Source: Chara braunii (Eukaryota; Streptophyta; Charophyceae; Charales; Characeae). Taken from it: 47,719 nucleotides of DNA. Position numbers and translations under genes: made by a program. How positions within the stretch are numbered: the first letter of the stretch is position 1; each line of letters starts with the position of its first letter. Below the pieces are notes generated by a model, which ran no database searches, was not told where the DNA came from, and saw only the letters and a program-made list of their open reading frames with translations. Below, piece by piece: positions 41,069-47,719 of the stretch. The stretch covers positions 194,250-241,968 of the forward strand of contig BFEA01001049.1 of assembly GCA_003427395.1 (NCBI GenBank), written 5' to 3'.

Positions 41069-41457
41069 GGGTTGAGGGTCCCGTGGGACTATCCCTCTTA
41101 GTTTTGTTGGGGAGTCTGACAGCGGGTCCGACGGGTAAGACTGAAGGTCGACCAACAAGTTCCCTCTTCTCCCCTGTTTGATGGTCCAGTTTTATTTTAA
41201 ATTTTTATTTTTTATTTTTTTTTAGTCCCGGTACTGGTTCTCGAGACCAGCATGGAACCCAAGATCCTAACTCAGTGGGTACACCCATGAACTGTTGAAA
41301 ATACAGACCTGTGTTCGGATCCAGATGAGGGAACTTGATTGATGAATAAGACCAAGTATTCTGAATTGTCTGGGGCCGGTTAATTTTCACGTTGATATCT
41401 CAAGGCCATTACTTGGGTCGTGGCCCTTCGGGACATCCGTTAAAATTGGAATGATAC
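41069..41457 (+). repeat. Dispersed repeat E, copy 2
   Basis: Blocks 41069-41110 and 41422-41457 match 2131-2172 and 2438-2474 in order and orientation. The middle part holds an A/T-rich run (about 41190-41225), as in copy 1, and a tRNA-like A/B-box pair. Copy 2 may therefore be a composite of repeat E with a SINE. Confidence 0.6.
41259..41335 (+). ncRNA. tRNA-like SINE head within repeat E copy 2
   Basis: CCTAACTCAGTGGGTACACC (41266-41285) resembles an A-box region, and GTGTTCGGATCCA (41311-41323) a B-box, with spacing normal for a tRNA-type pol III promoter. The arms do not close into a full cloverleaf. It is upstream-flanked by CTGGTTCTCGAGACCAG, itself nearly palindromic. Confidence 0.5.
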
Positions 41458-43667
41458 AAAGAAGCTTAGGGTGGGCCAACTCTTACTTAATAGTAAATAC
41501 AGCAAACCCGATGATTTCGGGTTGCTGCTTGCTGACTCGCTCCTTGCTGACTCGCTGCTAGGACTGTAGTCGAGCCATTGGGTGCGTTATTGCATAGTGC
41601 GGGATGTGGGCGCGCTGACAGAAGATGAAGAAAAATGAAGTCGAAGAATTGACAAAGGAGGAAAGGAGATGAGGAGAGAAGAGGAGGGAGGAACTCACCT
41701 TCAGAAAGGTTACACGCAGTCTACGAAGGCAACAACGGGAGGTGGTCGCATCCTACAGGCGGATGCACCTGGCTGCATCTTAGGAAAATTCACCCTTATT
41801 TTGAAAAGGTGGCAGTCAGGATCTTCGGTGCCACGTTCGTAGGCTGCTTGTCGCGATCTTTCACGACATAGTTGGTCGGTGCTTTGCTCATTCTATCGTT
41901 CAAAGTAGACTCTCTCTGCGGGCTCATCACCATTACCATCGGGGTCGACTTTATCTTTCGGTGGTCGTTGCTCCTCAATGCCTTGGGAGTATGAACCCGA
42001 CTTTGTATATGGCTAGGTACGTCAGGGAGCGCGGGGACGAACAAACCGTGTAGAACTGAGAGCGAAACCGTGAAGGAGAGAAATAATCGAATGGAGAGAG
42101 GTAACTAAAAGAGGAGGCAAGAAAAAAAGAACGAGGGAGGGATGAACCTGGGCGCTGTTTTGCGTCAGGTACATTCAATGGAGCGCACGCGAAGATGGTG
42201 AGGAGGAGAAGAGTTCTGAGGAAAAGTTGAGTAATTCAGTCATTTCTCGACCGGTTTTTGTGATTTCAGTTACTTTTTTTTTTAGATTTTTGGGGCAGGC
42301 GAATTCATATTTGAGGTTAGTTTTAGTGTTAGAGTGATAGATTAGGAGTTAGTAGAAGATTTGAGGTGCGTGAAACTGTCATGACCGTGGGTATGGAGGG
42401 AGTAAGGAACATAGATTTCGCTGATTTCTCAGCGGAATCAGGCAGCCTAAAGTGGTAACTAGGGAGGTTTGTTTATGGCGACTCGATTGGCGGTGTCGAA
42501 TTCCACGGAGAAGCTCTGAGTTTGGCATGGTGGGAGATAGGCGTGCGTAGGAGCTATGTAGGAGGGTCGGGTTTGACTTGGTCGACTGCCGCCGTACATC
42601 GTACTGTGTAAATGTGCGATGTATCTATCCATCGTCCAACGGAGGATTCACCATGCTTGAAGCCGCCGTACTACCTTCGTGGTTGTTGAATGAGATTGCG
42701 GAGCTCTTCCCCATGCTCGTGATCGCCTGGCAGTACCGTCTGTGACTGTGCTGCCTGTAATCGTTATTATAAGGGTCACCATAGTCGGGGGCCACCTCGC
42801 TGTTCGGGTGTTACGGAGTGAATTCGGCCGCAGTACTGACTGCATATGAGAGAAAGAAAGGAAGAGAGAGACTTACCACTAAGAGATGGCAATACAGGAT
42901 GAACCGAAAGACGAGCTACGGTATCAAAAAGGCAATGCACCTGTCCTGGTTCTAGCGGAAGATTCATTCTCATACATTTAGTGAGTAAAGGAGTGAGGCC
43001 TGTTGCAGCGCACCTTCGCTAGTAGTGAAGGTCGTCGTTTTAATCCCGTGCTGTTTTGTGTTAGCTACCATTCCAGTCCCGACTATGTCCAGCGTGGTGC
43101 ATCGTGGGCGTCCTTATCACCATCATTGTGAGAGGAAGGCGCTGCTCGTTATGATCTGGCTACTCCCTGTGATTTTGCGGGTTCTTCACTTAGCCCGAAA
43201 CGTGGTATCCGTGCGTGTTGTGCTCGTTGGTCGTGATAGTAGTCGTGATATCCTCTACAACTATTATTGCCCAGTGGTTTGATGATAGTCGCACAGTGAT
43301 TGTGCTTTGATGTATTCGGGATCTTTATCCCGACGAACTGAGTTCTTAATTTGGTCGGATGAACGACCGAATGCAGCGGTGTACTGGGGGTGCACCCACC
43401 GAGAGAGAAGAGATGAGGAGGGAGTGGCAAGGGCACAAACCCGGTTAAAAGAGTGATTTGCATGTTCGACATCGGCATAAGCTTCAGCTTGCGGCTGATA
43501 TCAGCAGGTTGCTTCCCAATCATTTAGTTAAGATAAAGTAGCTGTATTACTGTGGTCTGGGTGTTGAGGACGATTAAGAGGAGGAACTTGCTTGCATTAG
43601 TAGCTGCCTTTTTCTAAAAAAGAAAAGTCAATCTCTGGCTTTTGGTCTTACCCTGTGATAAGGAAAG
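41458..43667. other. Unassigned stretch
   Basis: No gene is supported. CTTGCTGACTCGCT is tandemly repeated at 41528-41541 and 41543-41556. Minus-strand frames at 41796-42044, 42648-42973 and 43149-43523 lack motifs; some are tyrosine-, histidine- and arginine-rich but not recognisable. Purine-rich tracts mark 41620-41700. Confidence 0.35.
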
Positions 43668-44760
43668 TTGTGGAAATTGTTCCGAGATGCCGTGCGAGCC
43701 GACAATCATCGTCTATTTTTGTACGTGCAGTCATGGGAATTGCGGGTTAGTTTGACTAGGGTTGGTCGTCTGATTTATGACCCGTCTCTGGCTTTCCTCG
43801 GGCGGAATATGTCTCGCTTTTGGGGAGGCAGTTTAAGAAATCCTTCACATAGTAATTATTTTGTAAGGAGATGGTTGAGACACATTATACGCTTTGACCT
43901 CGCCTTTCCAATAAGGGATGGGATCGCATGTCTAATAGTGAAACTTGAACGTCGCCAGAAGTGAGGTCCAGACGTGGAAGTTGATCCAGAGATAAGGTGG
44001 TTCCTCGTCCGGTTGGTCCTACATTTTAACGAGCGGCATGGTCCGTTTCGACTCTTGGTGCATACCTGCGGACCCAAGTTAACCAGTTCAATCGGTACTA
44101 GATTGAGACTTTTGTTCCGGTGCAACTCGAGGATAAGGAGTATAGGCTCCTGGAACTTATCAGGGATTGACTTGGTGATTTTATTGTGGCATATAACAAA
44201 GCACGACGGGATATGAATATTCTGATATACTTATTGGTATGAGACACAACAAATCAGGAGTTAATTGCACAGGCAGAGCGGTTGTCGATGGTCTTCAATG
44301 GCACACCGACACAGTCGTCTGGATTCATTGGCGTAATCAACGACGGACGAGGTTTCTTTCCAGAGACACGTACAGATATTCGAGCTATTGTGGCGCGGTG
44401 GCCAGATGAGCTCGACAGATGGGTCAGTGATATAATGTTACTCTCACGAGTAATCGTGAGAATCAGCATCACATGCACCGGTAACTGTCGTAGATTTGTA
44501 CGGATTTTGGATATGAATATGGCCCGCTTGTTCAGGATGAGCACACCTTTTCGCGCCATTGTGTTGAGATTGGCTTATTGAGTGGCGGCGCTTTACGGCA
44601 CATGGGAGGTCCGGATACAGTGCGGGATGCGCACTACAACGCTGGTTTTCGACAATGATGAGCTCGCATGGTTGGGCCAGTTGAAGGCTCAAGTGTGGAC
44701 GTGCCGAAAACTCTATAGCGAGTGAGGTGCGACAAGAGCGTGACCGTGTGGACAACGGTT
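43668..44760 (+). pseudogene. Decayed ORF cluster of unknown family
   Basis: Adjacent plus-strand frames (43668-43964, 43974-44216 and 44282-44581) follow each other closely and could be one frame-shifted coding region of about 350 codons. The first reads LWKLFRDAVRADNHRLF, NMSRFWGGSLRNP and YFVRRWLRHIIRFDLAF. The others are hydrophobic and arginine-rich without a motif I know. Alternative frames read WHTDTVVWIHW and GGALRHMGGPDTVRD. The second and third published-style frames may be shadows. An unknown repeat-encoded protein is the best guess. Confidence 0.3.
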
Positions 44761-45766
44761 GTAGGTTACCCTGAAGCTTGGGCTATTAGCCGTGACTTCG
44801 AAAAGAGTAATATTAAGAAAATAAAAATAAAAAATTTCTTATGTAGGTAGGACTTACCAAATGAATAGTATTTGGTTTGCCCCGATGATTTCACTATCAT
44901 GCTTCAACATTGAGGGGTAATCGTATGCATAAAATATAAACTAAGCACGAGTTGATCGAGGCAGAAAATATCCCACCCGGGAAGGTGGAAGTCTGCTACA
45001 AATGAAAAATAGACGGAATATCTGACGCTGGGATATACGTTGGGCAACCGGGATACTTGACGCGATAAGGACGTCCTCTTTGCACGAGACGACGTCATTT
45101 CTTCAAAATGTTCGGAGGCAACACGATTGAAATTGAGAGCAAAGAGGGAAAAATGAAGTACACCTTTGAGTTAATCATCGTATGTTGATGATTAGTCAGC
45201 CTACATCATTCGATAACATCTAAGAGTTATGGAGAGAAGAGCATAATAGATGTGCTACGCACATTCTAGAACCGTCTGAAGCGTGACTTCGGGATCTGAC
45301 ATATGAATCATATCTATATGTTTGAACTACTGAAATTAAAATAGACATGAGGTAATTGAAATATATTGAAGGACCTACCTATACATCAAGTGCTAGGGGT
45401 TATGAGTCATCTCGATGACCAGACGCCTTTGTCATTGGAGGAAGCGGGACTTAGTTCTCTTCAGTCGTGTAGCCCGGGAAGAATAGCTTTGACAAATCAT
45501 CTTATCAAGTCAAAAATTGACCAGGGTCGACTTTCATGTTGGTTTAAAGGTCTTACCGACGTAGCTTAAGTTGATTTCATGCTATTGGATAAGGAATGAA
45601 TTGATTATCGTTATCTTTCGTGAAGAAAAGAGACTAGGATGTTTGGTGAGTTTCACGGTTGGTAAAGACCGTCTTTTTTGAACGGTGTCCGTTTTGTACC
45701 AGGGAGATCAACGCCCTAAGGAACAAATGACGTTCGACTCCAAAAAATCTTTTAACTATGCATACC
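44761..45766. other. Unassigned A/T-rich stretch
   Basis: No gene, repeat end or RNA was recognised. Short frames such as 45366-45569 show no motif. Confidence 0.35.
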
Positions 45767-46110
45767 TATACTGCAGCGAACGAGCAAATGCCCTCGGCCA
45801 ACCTACCATTCAATTTCATCTAAAAGCTTTTGTAAGTGGGTCAATAGCTTGGTAGGGATACGCCCCTAAGGGTGGTGACAACCCCTTAGGGAAGGCAAGT
45901 TGTGCCCCGCGGAAACTTATTTTGTCGTAGGGAAACCTATTTTGTCGTAGGGAACCGTGGGTGGTACGGCTGGTGCACCCGACTAGAGCAGCGAGAGCAC
46001 AATATCAACGCATCCGACTCAGCGGTTTGCGGTATTGCTTACACGTTTGTCCCCAAGTTGTCTCTAAGTTTTCTTTTAACTCCTGCGTAGCATGGTTGAG
46101 AGGGCTCTAG
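45767..46110 (+). repeat. Dispersed repeat D, copy 2
   Basis: It shares with 8890-9289, in order, CAGCGAACGAG, GCCCTCGGC, GGGATACGCCC, GGTGACAAC, GTTGTGCC, TGTCGTAGGG and ACTCCTGCGT. It is more A/T-rich and contains an extra 20-bp tandem unit (45911-45950). No frame is conserved between the two copies, which argues against a protein-coding role. Confidence 0.6.
45911..45950. repeat. 20-bp tandem duplication
   Basis: GGAAACTTATTTTGTCGTAG (45911-45930) is followed by GGAAACCTATTTTGTCGTAG (45931-45950), one base different. Repeat D copy 1 has only one equivalent, so this is a local event. Confidence 0.85.
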
Positions 46111-46429
46111 CGTTTTGTGAAAAAAAGCGGGAGCCGATGCGCTCGACAATGCTTCACCTCGCTCGAGCACTGGTGATCCTGCCTTGCATGTACCTAGCGC
46201 TAAACCCCAGCGATCATCACCCCGTCCACTCAATTACTGCACATATTCGCCCGAATCATGTAGTCCGTCGCAACGACCCATAGAGCAATCCCACAAAGTT
46301 GCAGCCGACTTGTCATGACTTGCTGATTACCTGATCAGCACCTGATCTAGCCACTACTGCACTTGAGTTGGCCAATGTATTGTGAGAAAATAAAATTGAT
46401 GCACTTGCAAGATTTATAGTTGTGGAAAG

Positions 46430-46495
46430 GAGGGGGAGAGAGTGATGAAAGATAGAGGAGGGGAGAGAGTGATGAAAGATGGAGGAGGGGAGGAA
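46430..46495. repeat. 27-bp minisatellite
   Basis: A unit starting AGAGAGTGATGAAAGAT and continuing with GGAGGGG repeats with a 27-bp period from 46437 and 46464, with partial units on both sides. The plus strand is purine-only over much of it. Confidence 0.8.
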
Positions 46496-47719
46496 TGAGA
46501 GCGAAAAGGTCACTCGGGAGGGTCATGTTGATCTATGTGTAGTATTCCATAGCCAATCTAATCGCAGTGCGAGGAGTTCTGAGCCTCCTTACACGTTGTC
46601 GTCTGAATTCTACGATTGCTCGAGGGATCAACAAGACCTTCCTACATGTAGACGAAGGTGGGAAAAAAGGTTATGGGAAGCAGTGTAGAGCAAGACTGAA
46701 ATTCAATGGAGGCAAAAAGAAAAACAAAGTGGGAAGAGAGAGAGAAGAATACAACTACAGTTTGTCGATGATGGCGTGAAGAAAGGTGCAAAGGCTTAGA
46801 GAGGGTGAGAAAAGATTGCATGCAAGAACCCGATGCAGAGAGAAGCATGCACACAAAATCAAAAGGGCACAAAAATTGTTAGACGAAATACCAGTGATGC
46901 TACACCTAATTCCTAAAGACAAATTGCAATTTAAAAGTTTGAAAGAAAATTATGTGAGCGAGTTCTAAGGTGCGCAAATTCCTACGTCGATTCCTAATCT
47001 ACCATCCATCAACAAAAATTTCACGAGGCTTGCAGGGACGTCTCCGAACGGTACATGCATGACGAGGACTTGTTACAAAGTATCCCAATCACCCATGATC
47101 TTCAGATTTCAGAAAATCTGAAAGAAAAATAATTCTAAGTGTACTCGCTAAGGTAGTAAGGTACGCCTAAATCCTATGTAAAAATACAGCATATGCAAAG
47201 GCAAACTGCAAAAAACGAAGGGACAGGATGAACCGACGTGTCGCATCTATCATGGCCCATCAAGGACAAACCCTGTGAATCAGTGGAGGGCTAGCATAAC
47301 CAAAATTACCGACTCTTGTCAACCGAGCCACCCTGAAGCCCGACATCATCATCCGCAAAAAATGCAATCTGGATCGGGTAGAGGAACTGAAACTGGATTG
47401 AATTGACCAAGTCACCAAAGAAAAAACATTCCCCCAAATGAAGGAGGGGGCTCAAGAGCTCGTCCATACACATAAGTTGGTGTGTCACACCCCAATAAAA
47501 CATGTGCAATTACTAACTAGGCTGATTGCTCTCAATTTCATGTATGTATCCAACAAGCTGGGAGACATTTGCTAGTCTGCAGATGTCTAGAATTATCGAG
47601 AATGTAGGTTGTACGTGACCGTAGGCGTTAGGATCATGATAAAGAAGGGCATTGGGTGGAAAGGAGGGGGGAATGGGTACCACAACTCACCTCTTACTGA
47701 CTGTGTGTGGGGGGGGTGG
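46496..47719. other. Unassigned right end of window
   Basis: Several short frames (46479-46688, 46567-46779, 46786-46968 and 47306-47509 minus) lack motifs. Basic, lysine-rich segments occur near 46730-46870 but with no domain. The sequence ends in a G-run. Confidence 0.35.

Overview
The window looks like nuclear DNA of a large, repeat-rich eukaryote. It holds several decayed copies of a non-LTR retrotransposon (LINE) family with A-rich tails, two Penelope-like retroelement remnants with a GIY-YIG nuclease, terminal-inverted-repeat elements of MITE type, tRNA-derived (SINE-like) heads and many small tandem duplications. No host protein gene, rRNA or intact tRNA could be supported. The combination of a CCHC knuckle, a coiled coil, an SAP-like segment, GIY-YIG and RT in one element reminds me of repeat proteins of streptophyte green algae such as Chara. 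That is recollection, not proof, and I hold the assignment at low to moderate confidence.

Layout. 1-1556: window edge, a small palindrome cluster, then the 3' end of LINE copy A (minus). 1557-5380: GC-rich, purine-skewed, gene-free sequence carrying one copy of dispersed repeat E. 5381-6198: a head-to-tail array of ten imperfect hairpins with a conserved core and varying but still complementary outer stems, the most unusual structure here. It is followed by a three-unit ~120-bp tandem repeat (6482-6820). 7660-9289: GC-rich repeats F and D. 9290-12255: LINE copy B (minus, best-preserved RT), 5'-truncated and joined to the GIY-YIG region of Penelope-like fragment 1 (12255-13960, minus). 14029-14211 and 18224-18374: two MITEs sharing a TIR, with a second LINE family fragment (16104-17090, minus) between them. 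19800-22421: LINE copy C (plus, internally deleted). 22690-28138: LINE copy D (plus). 28848-29057: a third MITE. 29440-33960: LINE copy E (plus), with a GC-rich TIR insert at 30677-31066. 34073-38898: Penelope-like element 2 (minus), flanked by ~0.82-0.85 kb direct repeats (pLTR arrangement). 38899-41470: SINE-like heads, a second copy of a 28-bp palindromic repeat, an unidentified element fragment and a second copy of repeat E. 41470-47719: mostly unassigned, with decayed ORFs at 43668-44760 and a second copy of repeat D near 45767-46110.

How the parts relate. Nothing here forms an operon or pathway. The window records successive insertions: LINE B against Penelope fragment 1, a MITE beside the same fragment, and a GC-rich element inside LINE E. 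Most coding remnants carry frameshifts, and several tryptophan codons have become stops by G-to-A change, as expected of methylation-driven decay. LINE B and Penelope element 2 keep the most catalytic motifs.
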